Positions 1 to 8,037 are shown, counted from the first letter of the stretch. The stretch is DNA of 64,000 nt from an uncultured Clostridia bacterium (GCA_947648385.1 CANSNO010000001.1:1-64000); one strand, 5' to 3'. The notes: a model not told the origin generated them from the sequence alone. Translations and numbers: made by a program.

Positions 1-90
1 TTTGCCGGAATGAATCCGTCAAAATCGTTACGCCGGACTGCCGGCGGTCGCGTCATAAGACGCTCCAAAGTTGTGCGAGCACAACTTTTT
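1..90 (+). repeat. Dispersed repeat element, copy A (left end outside window) with terminal hairpin
   Basis: The first 75 bases match the core of the element at 32634-32708 with about six differences by eye. The block holds two small hairpins (CGCCGG/CCGGCG near 30-45 and GCGTC/GACGC near 49-62). It ends in a strong stem, AAAGTTGTGC (67-76) with GCACAACTTT (79-88), followed by T residues, so in this copy the element's end probably also serves as a rho-independent terminator for a plus-strand gene before the window. The CCCC/GGGGGCCCC hairpin seen in other copies would lie left of base 1. Confidence 0.75.
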
Positions 91-121
91 ATCAACATTA
101 TTATAACCTTTTGGCTCACGG

Positions 122-150
122 TTGACAACAGGTGAATTACATGGGATAAT
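122..150 (+). promoter_or_regulatory. Sigma-A promoter of the ABC-F gene
   Basis: A perfect -35 TTGACA at 122-127 is separated by 17 bases from a -10 GATAAT at 145-150. Transcription would start near 157 and give a leader of about 35 bases. The ribosome binding site AGGAG (181-185) is six bases before the ATG at 192. The leader is too short for a resistance-type attenuator. Confidence 0.85.
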
Positions 151-191
151 ACTCTGGTATTGCTGTCTATCATTATATTTAGGAGTTTTAA

Positions 192-1814
192 ATGTTAACC
201 GTATCTGATGTAAGTATAGCCTTTCCCGGGCAGACCCTTTTTAAAAATGTCGATTTGAAGTTTACCGACGGCAACTGCTACGGCATAATCGGGGCCAACG
301 GGGCCGGAAAATCCACCTTTCTGAGGGTGCTTTCGGGCCAGCTCGAGCCGACGACTGGCACAGTCTCCATGCCTCCCGAGACAAGAATGTCTGTCTTAAA
401 GCAAGACCACTTCGCCTTTGACGAGTACACCGTCCTTGACACGGTCATAATGGGCAACAAGGTCCTCTATGACATCGGCAAGGAAAAGGACGCCATATAC
501 GCCAAGGAGGATTTTTCCGACGAGGACGGCATGAGGGTGGCCGAGCTTGAGTCCCAGTACGCCGAGATGGGCGGATGGGAGGCCGAGAGCGACGCCTCGC
601 GTCTTATACAGGGTCTCGGCCTCAGCGAGGGTATACTTTATGAGCGCATGGGGAGCCTCCCCGACAGCGACAAGGTCAAGGTTCTGCTGGCCCAAGCCCT
701 TTTCGGCAATCCCCAGATAGTTCTGCTGGACGAGCCGACCAACGAGCTTGACATAAGCGCCATACAGTGGCTGGAGGATTTTCTTTTCGACTATCCCGGT
801 ACAGTCCTCGTCGTCTCCCACGACAGGCATTTTCTCAACAATGTCTGCACCCATATCGTCGATATCGACTACGGCCAGATAAAGATGTATGTGGGCAACT
901 ATGAGTTTTGGTATGAATCCAGCCAGCTTATACAGCGCCTGATAAAGGCCCAGAACAAGCGCGCCGAGGAAAAGATAGCCGAGCTGCAGAGCTTTATCGC
1001 CCGTTTTTCGGCCAACAAGTCCAAATCCCGTCAGGCCACATCGAGGAAGAAACTCCTTGACAAGATAACAGTCGAGGAAATGCCGGCCTCATCCCGTAGG
1101 TATCCCTTTGTCGGATTTACTCCCACCAGGGAGCCCGGCAAGGACATATTGGCCGTCAACGACCTGAGCAAAAACGGCGAGGACGGGACGCCCCTTTTCA
1201 GCCATGTCTCCTTTGCCCTCGACCGCACCGACAAGGTGGCCGTTTTGAGCGACAACCCTCTTGCCGTGACAGAGTTTTTCAAGGTGATAATGGGCGAAAG
1301 CGAGCCTGACGGCGGAAGCTACAAATGGGGCGGCACGGTTACGACCTCCTATTTCCCCAAGGACAACGGCGACTTTTTCGACGGCTGCGACCTGAACCTC
1401 ATAGAATGGATGAGGCAGTACACCCCCACCGAGGACACCGAAACCTTCCTGCGCGGATTTCTCGGCCGTATGCTCTTTTCGGGCGACGAGGTATACAAGC
1501 CGGCCAAGGTGCTTTCGGGCGGAGAGAGGGTCAGGTGTATGCTGTCGCGCATGATGCTTTTCGGCAGCAACGCCCTTGTCCTCGACCAGCCGACCAACCA
1601 TCTCGACCTTGAAAGTATAACGGCCGTCAACAACGGCCTGCGCGACTTCAAGGGTGTCGTCATCTTCACCTCTCACGACCATGAGTTTATCCAGACGATA
1701 GCCAACAGGATAATCGAGCTTACGCCCGACGGAGTCGTCGACCGCAAATGCACCTATGACGAATATCTGGCCATGAAGCTTGAAAAGCAGGGCAAGGTCT
1801 ATGAAGGAGAATAA
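192..1814 (+). CDS. ABC-F family ATPase (YkpA/YbiT-like), probable ribosome-associated factor
   Basis: This 540-residue protein has two tandem ABC domains and no membrane segment, so it belongs to the ABC-F class, which acts on ribosomes rather than in transport. Domain 1 (about 1-255) keeps Walker A GANGAGKS and Walker B LLDEPTNELD, but its signature is LPDSD instead of LSGGE. A charged linker follows at about 245-300. Domain 2 keeps the signature LSGGE near residue 440, but its P-loop is lost (SDNPLAVT, no Gly-Lys-Ser) and its Walker B reads LDQPTNHLD, with Gln for the catalytic Glu. From memory, similar degeneracy occurs in the YkpA-type subfamily, so only the composite site of Walker A-1 and signature-2 is likely to hydrolyse ATP. 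An antibiotic-resistance role is not indicated by the short leader. Confidence 0.9.
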   Translation: MLTVSDVSIAFPGQTLFKNVDLKFTDGNCYGIIGANGAGKSTFLRVLSGQLEPTTGTVSMPPETRMSVLKQDHFAFDEYTVLDTVIMGNKVLYDIGKEKDAIYAKEDFSDEDGMRVAELESQYAEMGGWEAESDASRLIQGLGLSEGILYERMGSLPDSDKVKVLLAQALFGNPQIVLLDEPTNELDISAIQWLEDFLFDYPGTVLVVSHDRHFLNNVCTHIVDIDYGQIKMYVGNYEFWYESSQLIQRLIKAQNKRAEEKIAELQSFIARFSANKSKSRQATSRKKLLDKITVEEMPASSRRYPFVGFTPTREPGKDILAVNDLSKNGEDGTPLFSHVSFALDRTDKVAVLSDNPLAVTEFFKVIMGESEPDGGSYKWGGTVTTSYFPKDNGDFFDGCDLNLIEWMRQYTPTEDTETFLRGFLGRMLFSGDEVYKPAKVLSGGERVRCMLSRMMLFGSNALVLDQPTNHLDLESITAVNNGLRDFKGVVIFTSHDHEFIQTIANRIIELTPDGVVDRKCTYDEYLAMKLEKQGKVYEGE

Positions 1815-2016
1815 CTCGCCCCTCGGTCGGGAGCCGTTTGACAATGAGGAGGACGAGGGCGACGAGCTGGAGGAGTTCCTCTTTTTCAAAAGGCTTGAGG
1901 AAAACGACGGCAAGGTGTCAAAAAGCATGGCCGTCGGGGGATGCTTTTCGGTTCTGCCCATAGTTGCCGTAATAATCGCGGCCCTCTTTTTCCTGCTGAG
2001 ATATATGTATCTGTAA
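1801..2016 (+). CDS. Small single-pass membrane protein, unknown function
   Basis: The ATG at 1801 overlaps the last 14 bases of the ABC-F gene, so the two are translationally coupled; an in-frame ATG at 1780 lies deeper in the upstream gene and has no better ribosome site. The product is 71 residues. It has a very acidic N-terminal half (Glu/Asp run around residues 12-25), then a basic turn and one hydrophobic segment near the C-terminus (about 48-68, ending LLRYMYL). The likely topology is cytoplasmic N-terminus with a tail anchor. I do not recognise a family. Coupling suggests that it is made with the ABC-F protein, but no function follows from the sequence. Confidence 0.7.
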   Translation: MKENNSPLGREPFDNEEDEGDELEEFLFFKRLEENDGKVSKSMAVGGCFSVLPIVAVIIAALFFLLRYMYL

Positions 2017-2020
2017 TAGA

Positions 2021-2052
2021 AAACGCACAGGCTGAAAAGCCTGTGCGTTTTT
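2021..2052 (+). terminator. Rho-independent terminator after the ABC-F operon
   Basis: The stem AAACGCACAGGCT pairs perfectly with AGCCTGTGCGTTT around a GAAA loop, and a T run follows at 2048-2052. It begins four bases after the stop of the small membrane protein. Confidence 0.92.
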
Positions 2053-2068
2053 CGTTGTTACATTATGT

Positions 2069-2150
2069 CCGCCGCAGGGCGGCGGAAACAGACTGTACTT
2101 TTCTTGCCCGAAAAGTACCAAAAGGGCTTACTTTTTCTGAGAAAAAGTAA
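2069..2150. repeat. Cluster of three perfect hairpins between convergent genes
   Basis: There are three consecutive inverted repeats: CCGCCGC/GCGGCGG (2069-2085), GTACTTTTC/GAAAAGTAC (2095-2118) and TTACTTTTTC/GAAAAAGTAA (2128-2150). The cluster lies between the plus-strand terminator and the end of the minus-strand GTPase gene. The arrangement resembles a mobile intergenic repeat more than a single terminator. It is unrelated in sequence to the CCCC/GGGGGCCCC family elsewhere in the window. Confidence 0.6.
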
Positions 2151-2164
2151 CAAAAAGCGGCTAC

Positions 2165-3109
2165 TTAAAAATATACAAGCTCTTCTTCCGGTTCGTCGCA
2201 GAACTCGACCGACAGGGTGTAAAGCATGGGCCCGTCGCCGTCATAAAGCTTGACAAACTCCTTTTTGACCTGAGCCGTCACCATGACCCAATCGCGGTTT
2301 TTGACCTTGTCGGTATCGGGGCTTTTGCAAATGACGCCGAGAAAGGTCTTATCCTCCTCACAGCAGACCATGGCGAAGCGCCCGGCCACAAAGCTGCCCT
2401 TGGGGAACTGGGGCGATTTCGCCACCATGCCGCGGAAACGCACCTTTTTGCCGTCATACCTTTCGGGGTGGTCCATACAGTCGACATACCAGACGCCGAA
2501 CTCGCGGTCGTCAAGCTCCAGCACATCGGCCGAAAGGTCGAATGGGGGCGTCGTGCCGTCGTCGTATTCCTCGTCGTGGCCGTCGACAAAATCGAGGTAT
2601 ATCTCGGCCCTGCGGTTGACCATCTTGAGGTTACGCTGGCGCATATATGTCGCCAGCTCGGGCGTACAGCGGTTGATGACTATCATGTCGGCCACCATGA
2701 GCTTTTCCATCATGATGGCGCCCATGTTTTTTGTGTACATATCAAAGGTGCCGGCGTCAACCATGGCGATTATCTGATAAATAGTCCAGTTGCCGGGTAT
2801 CTTCTCGTTGAGGTCATTTAGTGACCACATACCGTTATATTCGATAAGCACCTGATCGGGGCGGTATTTCTTTTCAAGCTCTTTGAGCCTGACCGTCGTC
2901 AGCTCCTCCTCGTCCTCGATATACTCGACGGCCACATTGTAATAACGGGCCAGACGCTGGGGGTCATATTCCTCCTCCCCCTGCTCGCAGACGATAAAGA
3001 GGGTCTTGTCACCGGCCGTAAAGTCGTCGCTGACAAGCATAGGCTTTATAAAGGTCGTCTTTCCCGAATCGAGAAAGCCCGATATGACATATACCGGTAT
3101 TTCTATCAT
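2165..3109 (-). CDS. G3E/CobW-type GTPase fused to a TIGR03943/DUF1980-like C-terminal domain
   Basis: This is a 314-residue protein. The N-terminal half is a CobW-type P-loop GTPase: Walker A GFLDSGKTT at residues 11-19, and a degenerate guanine-binding motif VINRCT near residue 150. It lacks the CxCC metal-transfer motif that the upstream paralogue carries. The C-terminal 90 residues (RFRGMVAKSP, then FVAGRFAMVCCEEDKTFLG, then WVMVTAQV) resemble the OB-like C-terminal domain of TIGR03943/DUF1980 proteins, partners of the DUF318-type permeases. It follows the His-rich CobW gene after 23 bases and is probably co-transcribed. I infer a metal-homeostasis or metal-chaperone role; the substrate is unknown. 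The fusion call rests on pattern recall and is less certain than the GTPase call. Confidence 0.75.
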   Translation of the reverse strand: MIEIPVYVISGFLDSGKTTFIKPMLVSDDFTAGDKTLFIVCEQGEEEYDPQRLARYYNVAVEYIEDEEELTTVRLKELEKKYRPDQVLIEYNGMWSLNDLNEKIPGNWTIYQIIAMVDAGTFDMYTKNMGAIMMEKLMVADMIVINRCTPELATYMRQRNLKMVNRRAEIYLDFVDGHDEEYDDGTTPPFDLSADVLELDDREFGVWYVDCMDHPERYDGKKVRFRGMVAKSPQFPKGSFVAGRFAMVCCEEDKTFLGVICKSPDTDKVKNRDWVMVTAQVKKEFVKLYDGDGPMLYTLSVEFCDEPEEELVYF

Positions 3110-3132
3110 AAATACGGCCTCCTTATATCAAA

Positions 3133-4353
3133 TCAGATGGCGAACAGCTCGGCCAACGCCTTCTCGTTTATCTTCGAGCCGATAACGCACAGACGGCCTG
3201 TATAGTCGGCGCCGCCCTCGCGTATCTCGCTCTCGCCTGTCGTATAGTCAAAATGAAGCCATTTGCCGTCCTCGGAGGGGACGATGCCCTTGGCCCTTAA
3301 CACCTGACCGTATTTGGCGCTGTTGTCCAGCTCCGCGAGGATATGCTCCAATTTGGCCCTTGTGTACTGCTTGGGGGATTCCTGTCCCCATGTGGCGAAT
3401 ACCTCGTCGGCGTGATGATGGTGATGGTCGTGTTCATGGTCATGGCCGCAGGAGCAGGTCTCGCCGTGCTCATGGTCATGATGGTGGCCGCAGCCGCACT
3501 CTTCGCCATGCTCGTGGTCGTGATGATGACCGCAACAGCACTCCTCGCCGTGCTCATGGTCATGATGGTGGCCGCAGCCGCACTCCTCGCCGTGCTCATG
3601 GTCGTGGTGATGACCGCAGCCGCACTCCTCACCGTGCTCATGGTCGTGGTGATGACCGCAGCCGCACTCCTCGCCGTGCTCATGGTCGTGATGGTGCTCA
3701 TGTCCGTCCTCATCATGGGCATGGGCCTTCAGCTCAGCCAGCAGCTCGTCGGCCATGGAGTGGCCCGACATGGCCTCGACGATTTTAGCGCCCTCCAGCT
3801 CGTCCCAAGGGGTGGTGATGATGGGAGCGTGGTCGTTGTGCTGGCGCAACAGCTCGACGGCCTCGGTCAGCTTGTCGTTTGTCATGCTCTGCGTGCGGCT
3901 TATCAAAATTGTGCCGGCATGGGCCACCTGGTCGATGAAAAACTCGCCGAAGTTTCTGAGGCAGAGCTTGCATTTGGGGCCGTTGACGACGGCCACGGCG
4001 GCGCCCAGCTCCATGGGAACCTCGTCGCCGGCGGCGATGACGGCCTTGGCGACATCCGACAGCTTGCCGACACCCGAGGGTTCGATGATGACCCTGTCGG
4101 GGGCGTAATCGGTGACAACCTGCTTGAGAGCCTTGCCGAAGTCGCCCACAAGGGAACAGCAGATGCAGCCCGAGTTCATTTCGGTTATCTGCACTCCGGC
4201 GTCCTTGAGAAAACCGCTGTCGACCCCTATCTCGCCGAACTCGTTCTCGATAAGAACCACCTTCTGACCCTTGAAAGCTTCATCAAGCAGTTTTTTGATG
4301 AGAGTAGTCTTTCCGGCGCCCAAAAAGCCGGAAATAATGTCGATTTTTGTCAT
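3133..4353 (-). CDS. CobW/ZNG1-type metal-chaperone GTPase with a His/Cys-rich repeat array
   Basis: This 406-residue G3E GTPase has Walker A GAGKTT at about 12-17 and the signature GCICC near residue 65, the metal-transfer motif of CobW/YciC/ZNG1 proteins. The C-terminal CobW domain (about 320-406) ends WLHFDYTTGE and then GRLCVIGSKI. Inserted before it are six tandem 14-residue units of the type HHHDHEHGEECGCG, followed by a His tail. The array offers many soft and borderline ligands and suggests storage or delivery of zinc, nickel or cobalt. The start is supported by AGGAGTG eight bases upstream. It heads a two-gene operon. I found no clear Zur-type palindrome in the promoter region, so regulation is open. 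Confidence 0.9.
   Translation of the reverse strand: MTKIDIISGFLGAGKTTLIKKLLDEAFKGQKVVLIENEFGEIGVDSGFLKDAGVQITEMNSGCICCSLVGDFGKALKQVVTDYAPDRVIIEPSGVGKLSDVAKAVIAAGDEVPMELGAAVAVVNGPKCKLCLRNFGEFFIDQVAHAGTILISRTQSMTNDKLTEAVELLRQHNDHAPIITTPWDELEGAKIVEAMSGHSMADELLAELKAHAHDEDGHEHHHDHEHGEECGCGHHHDHEHGEECGCGHHHDHEHGEECGCGHHHDHEHGEECCCGHHHDHEHGEECGCGHHHDHEHGETCSCGHDHEHDHHHHHADEVFATWGQESPKQYTRAKLEHILAELDNSAKYGQVLRAKGIVPSEDGKWLHFDYTTGESEIREGGADYTGRLCVIGSKINEKALAELFAI
3445..3696 (-). repeat. 42-bp coding minisatellite, six units (His/Cys array)
   Basis: Six head-to-tail units of 42 bases encode HHHDHEHGEECGCG. Most differences are synonymous or swap Gly, Ser and Cys, for example CCCG in unit 4 and ETCSCG in unit 6. 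The period is an exact multiple of three, so gain or loss of units keeps the reading frame; copy number is a plausible source of strain variation. Confidence 0.92.
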
Positions 4354-4421
4354 TTGAGCTTCACTCCTTTTGAGATTTGTTTCATATTTATTTTATCCCT
4401 TTTTTCCAAAAAAGCAAGCCC

Positions 4422-4427
4422 ATTATA
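4422..4427 (-). promoter_or_regulatory. Probable -10 of the CobW operon
   Basis: On the minus strand a TATAAT lies about 70 bases before the CobW start. No good -35 is visible at the right distance, so the promoter may need an activator. Confidence 0.4.
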
Positions 4428-4467
4428 TAAGTTATTAAAGTTAAAAAGGCTTTTGAAAATATCAAGC

Positions 4468-4496
4468 TTGTTAAGACCCACGGTTTTTGGTATAAT
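4468..4496 (+). promoter_or_regulatory. Sigma-A promoter of the S-layer-homology protein
   Basis: The -35 TTGTTA (4468-4473), a 17-base spacer and a perfect -10 TATAAT (4491-4496) are present. A ribosome site AAGGAGAG near 4547 precedes the GTG start at 4561. The promoter is divergent from the CobW operon. Confidence 0.75.
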
Positions 4497-4560
4497 AAGC
4501 TCAAACAAAGGGCGGCGCGTTCCGCTCGCGTTATCAAAACAAACATAAGGAGAGAATAAA

Positions 4561-7110
4561 GTGAAAAAGATGTTCAGGTCTTTGGCCCTCGCCCTTGTCC
4601 TGTGCGTGGTTCTTTCTTCCCTGCCTCAGGCCGCTCTGGCCGCCGGGACAATCCACGAATATACGGGCAAGGATTTGAGGGGTTTTATCGACGGAGCGAC
4701 AGTCAGCGACGGCGATACTGTCCGCCTTTCGGGCGATTACTATGTCCGCGACGAGACCGATAACCCATGGATAATAAACAAATCTGTCACCATCGAGGGG
4801 GGCAACATCCGGCTTGGCACGGGAGGAATACTGCTCGGTGCCGACGTGACATTCAAAAATGTCACCCTGTCCTTCGCTTCTTCGGTGCGAAACGCCGTAA
4901 TTGCCAACGGACACAGGCTGACCCTTGACAACGTCGCCTGCGGCAACCAGTCCTATAACCTCTTCTGCGGCAGTCTCATAAACAGCAACGGCGAAAGCTT
5001 TGTAACGCCCCCTCCCGGTAACCGCGGCGAGCTTATAATCAAGGGCGATACCTCCCTGCAAAACAACACCGACTATGGCAAAGGCAATATTTACGCCGGA
5101 AACCTGACCATGGGCGGCATGGATGAACAGCACAACGGCAGCGGCGATAACGGCCCGGCCAATAATTTTGACGGCGACGCCGTCATTGACCTTACGGCAA
5201 GCAGTGCCAACAGCGGAGCTTTCGGCACAATATACGCCTGCGGCGGCCAGCAGCGCATACCTGTCGGACAGCCCAACGGCAAAATGACGATACCCGACGC
5301 CAATAACTATACCGTCTCCGGCTGCGTAACCATAACCGGAGAGGTCCCCGACGTCATGGGCTCCGGCGCGCCTCGCGTCGACGTCACCTTTATATCCGAC
5401 ATGAACGAAGTCGAGAGGGAGTTTTTCGGCATATCCTCTCTGACTGTGCAGAGCGGCAAGCTCAGGCTGAAAAGCGGCTCTTCCTTTAAAACAAAGGACG
5501 GCGGCCTCGGCGTCGCCTCCGGCGCCAAGCTCTATCTCAGCGGCATCGCAGGCGACCTTTCCTTCGGCTCTCTGACAGGGGGCGGTATTCTCATTCTCTC
5601 CCAGAGCCAGACTGCCGTCTTTTCGGGCGCCGTCACGGGCACCACAGCCATTGCCGTGGGCGACGCCAATTTCGACGATACAAACTCGACCGATATCCCC
5701 TCTATCGGCCATACATATATAACGGCTCCTCAGTCGTCCTCCGACAGCTTTAAGCTCCTGCCCTACTCAAATCAGCCAAACTGCAAGCTGGTAAAGGGCG
5801 ATAACGGCAACTGGACCGTCGCTCAGGGAGAGCAAAGCGACGAAAAGATAGTCAGCATTGCATTTAACGAGGCTTCATACATGGCCGAAAGGCTCGAGGA
5901 ACAGGCCGTTATGGAAATGACCTGTGTGACCGCGCCCCCTGACGGCGTTTATCCCGACTTTTTCCCTCTGACAATCAATGTCAACGGATATGAAGCCGCG
6001 CGCGCCGAAGATGAGGGATATTACACATACACCTCGAGGCTGGGCGAGCTGTCCATGGAGGTCATAGAGGGAGACCTTTGCGTAACACCCCATGAGGAGG
6101 GCGTCTATACCATCGAGATAGTCGTGCCCAAGGAATATACCGCCTCGGGCAAAGCGTTGAGCGCCTCGGCCACCCTGACGGTGGGCGAGGGGGCTGTTTC
6201 GGAGCATACCCACATCTGGAGCGGCGTATGGCAAAGCGGCAGGACCCATCACTGGCACGACTGCATAGCCCAGGGCTGTACTATAACCGACCCCGCCCTG
6301 AAGGACGGCTATGCCGCCCACACGGAGGGTGACTGGATCTTAGACAAAGCGGCCACGGCCACACAGGCGGGCCGCAGGCATAAGGCCTGTACCGTATGCG
6401 GCTTCATCACTGTCACCGAGGATATCCCTGCAACAGGCGGCGGCTCAGGCGGTACAGGCGGTACAGGCGGTACAGGCGGTACAGGCGGCTCAGGCGGCTC
6501 AGGCGGTACAGGCGGTACAGGCGGTACAGGCGGCTCAGGCGGCTCGGGCGGTATCGGCGGCCAGACAAAGCCTCCCGTCACAGATGACAAGCAGGAAAAG
6601 CCTGTCTCCGACCCCTCCCTTATCTATACGGATATACCCGACGACGCGTGGTACGGTCAGGCCGTGGGCTTTGTCACCGATATGAAGCTGATGACAGGCA
6701 GCGACGGCGCCTTTGAGCCCGAAGCGCCCATGACTCGTGCCATGCTCATGACCGTGCTGGCAAGGCTGGACGGTCAGGACACGTCGGACGGCCTGACATG
6801 GTATGAAAAAGGCGTGGCGTGGGCCGTCGAAAAGGGCATCAGCGACGGCAGTCAGCCGAACGATAACATCACACGTGAACAGCTGGCCGCCATGCTCTAC
6901 CGCCACGCCGGAAGCCCCGCCGTGACAGGAACGCCCGACTTTGACGACAGCGCCGACATAAGCCCCTATGCCCTTAACGCCGTCAAGTGGGCAAATGAAA
7001 AGGGCATACTTCTCGGCTATGCCGACGGAAAGCTTCTGCCCGGCAGAAACGCCACGAGGGCCGAAATGGCGGCGATTCTTATGAGATATATAAGCCTTGC
7101 GGAAAAATAA
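4561..7110 (+). CDS. Secreted S-layer-homology (SLH) surface protein with beta-helix-like region
   Basis: This 849-residue protein starts at GTG. Residues 1-27 are a signal peptide (KKMFRS, hydrophobic core, cleavage after AALA). Residues about 28-420 are rich in Gly, Asn and Asp with short repeated strands, typical of parallel beta-helix surface proteins. A beta-sandwich-like stretch follows at about 430-545. Next is a region with paired His and CxxC-type motifs (HTHIWSG, HHWHDC, HKACTVCG; about 550-620), seen in many Clostridia surface proteins and possibly metal-binding. A flexible Gly/Thr/Ser linker (about 625-670) then leads to three SLH domains (about 690-745, 750-795, 800-849; sequences such as YTDIPDDAW, DFDDSADISPY and TRAEMAAILMRY). 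SLH domains bind pyruvylated secondary wall polymers, so it is held at the cell surface. Its ligand is unknown. Confidence 0.9.
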   Translation: MKKMFRSLALALVLCVVLSSLPQAALAAGTIHEYTGKDLRGFIDGATVSDGDTVRLSGDYYVRDETDNPWIINKSVTIEGGNIRLGTGGILLGADVTFKNVTLSFASSVRNAVIANGHRLTLDNVACGNQSYNLFCGSLINSNGESFVTPPPGNRGELIIKGDTSLQNNTDYGKGNIYAGNLTMGGMDEQHNGSGDNGPANNFDGDAVIDLTASSANSGAFGTIYACGGQQRIPVGQPNGKMTIPDANNYTVSGCVTITGEVPDVMGSGAPRVDVTFISDMNEVEREFFGISSLTVQSGKLRLKSGSSFKTKDGGLGVASGAKLYLSGIAGDLSFGSLTGGGILILSQSQTAVFSGAVTGTTAIAVGDANFDDTNSTDIPSIGHTYITAPQSSSDSFKLLPYSNQPNCKLVKGDNGNWTVAQGEQSDEKIVSIAFNEASYMAERLEEQAVMEMTCVTAPPDGVYPDFFPLTINVNGYEAARAEDEGYYTYTSRLGELSMEVIEGDLCVTPHEEGVYTIEIVVPKEYTASGKALSASATLTVGEGAVSEHTHIWSGVWQSGRTHHWHDCIAQGCTITDPALKDGYAAHTEGDWILDKAATATQAGRRHKACTVCGFITVTEDIPATGGGSGGTGGTGGTGGTGGSGGSGGTGGTGGTGGSGGSGGIGGQTKPPVTDDKQEKPVSDPSLIYTDIPDDAWYGQAVGFVTDMKLMTGSDGAFEPEAPMTRAMLMTVLARLDGQDTSDGLTWYEKGVAWAVEKGISDGSQPNDNITREQLAAMLYRHAGSPAVTGTPDFDDSADISPYALNAVKWANEKGILLGYADGKLLPGRNATRAEMAAILMRYISLAEK
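6430..6560 (+). repeat. Gly-Gly-Thr / Gly-Gly-Ser coding repeat (linker)
   Basis: Nine-base units GGCGGTACA and GGCGGCTCA run in tandem and encode the flexible linker before the SLH domains. Slippage would change linker length without a frameshift. Confidence 0.85.
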
Positions 7111-7122
7111 GCTTTTAACGCG

Positions 7123-7158
7123 AAAGCCGCTTCGGGATGTTGCCCGAAGCGGCTTTTT
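7123..7158. terminator. Bidirectional terminator between SLH gene and ylmH-like gene
   Basis: AAAGCCGCTTCGGG (7123-7136) pairs perfectly with CCCGAAGCGGCTTT (7143-7156), with T residues on the plus strand. The mirror image ends the convergent minus-strand gene that stops at 7167. Confidence 0.9.
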
Positions 7159-7166
7159 ATGCTTTT

Positions 7167-7916
7167 TTATTTGTATATTCCCACCGTGACGAATATCCTG
7201 CCCTTTCGTGAGCGGCCGTCGGCCGACAGCACCTTGGCCTTGCCGTGGTGGCGCAGGGATATCATGTCCCCCTCTGACACTCCGGCGTCCTTGTCCATAC
7301 AAGGGAAATAATTGAGGCTTATGTCGCCGCGGGCGAATAGCTCCTGGCACGAGCTTCTCGACACCCTGAAAGCCCCGGCCACAACCGCGTCGGCCCTAAG
7401 GGAAGCGACGGTGAAGGTCTGCTCCTCCATCTCGGGTTCAAACACGGGGACAGCTTCAAGGGGTATCTCCTCGAGGGAGACGCCGCCGCGCCCCACCTTT
7501 ATCAGATTGTCGATGATGTGGGGCGCTATGGCCGAGGTCAGGAAAAACCAGCAGTCCTGCTCCTTTATGATTATGTCCCCGACGCACTCGCGCTCGATGC
7601 CCAGGGCCATTATGGAGCCGAGAAAGTCCCTGTGGGACAGGCTGGAAAAAGGAGCCTTGGCGTGGACGGCCTTGACATATGGGGAGAGGTCAGAGGTTTC
7701 GGGGTCTATGTAGTCGGGCAAAAAAAAGGCCACCTTGCGCTCGGCCCCCTCATAGCCGCCGTAAAAATGGGGGATAAGCCCTAAATTGGCGCGGCAGAAG
7801 TCAAGCCCCTCGGCCTGCTCCTTGGGGGTCAGGAAAAATGTCCCTGTCGGAATGTCCCTGTTCTGGCATCTGGCGGCAAGGTCCTTGAGGCGAGGGAAAA
7901 GGCTGTTTTCGTCCAT
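7167..7916 (-). CDS. ylmH: YlmH-like S4-domain RNA-binding protein
   Basis: This 249-residue protein matches YlmH-type proteins (COG2302). It has an N-terminal region with PKEQAEGLDFC and FYGGYEGAERK, a middle beta-rich domain (RDFLGSIMALGIERECVGDI), and a C-terminal S4 RNA-binding domain from about 180 (FRVSRSSCQELFARGDI, MISLRHHGKAKVL). In Bacillus-type genomes ylmH is next to divIVA in the division region; here it stands alone behind spoIIID. Family members have been linked to rescue of stalled large ribosomal subunits; that role here is inference from the family. ATG start with GGAGAG nearby. A perfect -35 TTGACA (minus strand, 7971-7976) lies upstream with only a weak -10. Confidence 0.85.
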   Translation of the reverse strand: MDENSLFPRLKDLAARCQNRDIPTGTFFLTPKEQAEGLDFCRANLGLIPHFYGGYEGAERKVAFFLPDYIDPETSDLSPYVKAVHAKAPFSSLSHRDFLGSIMALGIERECVGDIIIKEQDCWFFLTSAIAPHIIDNLIKVGRGGVSLEEIPLEAVPVFEPEMEEQTFTVASLRADAVVAGAFRVSRSSCQELFARGDISLNYFPCMDKDAGVSEGDMISLRHHGKAKVLSADGRSRKGRIFVTVGIYK

Positions 7917-7979
7917 AGTCGCTCTCCGTAAAATGGGATTTGACTATATCTTCCGCCAAAAGCACCGATTTGTCAACAC

Positions 7980-8037
7980 CTATTTGCTTTCCAGATACTT
8001 TTTTCGGGTCGCCTCGCCGCCCCTGATATGGCGCTTA
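7980..8037 (-). pseudogene. Truncated second spoIIID copy (last 17 codons only)
   Basis: The minus strand here encodes RHIRGGEATRKKYLESK and a stop, identical in protein to the C-terminus of the spoIIID at 8134-8385. Six of the 17 codons differ and all six differences are synonymous, so this is not a fresh duplication but the tail of a second copy that diverged under selection. Homology ends after the Arg codon and the sequence then runs straight into the CCCC hairpin of the dispersed repeat. No start codon or upstream part of the gene remains. Confidence 0.8.

Noticed and set aside
1089..1961. Antisense frame of 290 codons over the ABC-F gene
   Set aside because: No ribosome site, no family pattern, and it covers the conserved ABC domains of the sense gene.
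3445..3696. CRISPR-like array
   Set aside because: The 42-base units are head-to-tail without spacers and encode protein in frame with the GTPase.
3343..4548. Long plus-strand frame of 401 codons antisense to the CobW gene
   Set aside because: It is the mirror of the His/Cys repeat array and the GTPase domain; its long Val/Met/Leu runs come from reading GTG/ATG repeats, and there is no ribosome site or family pattern.
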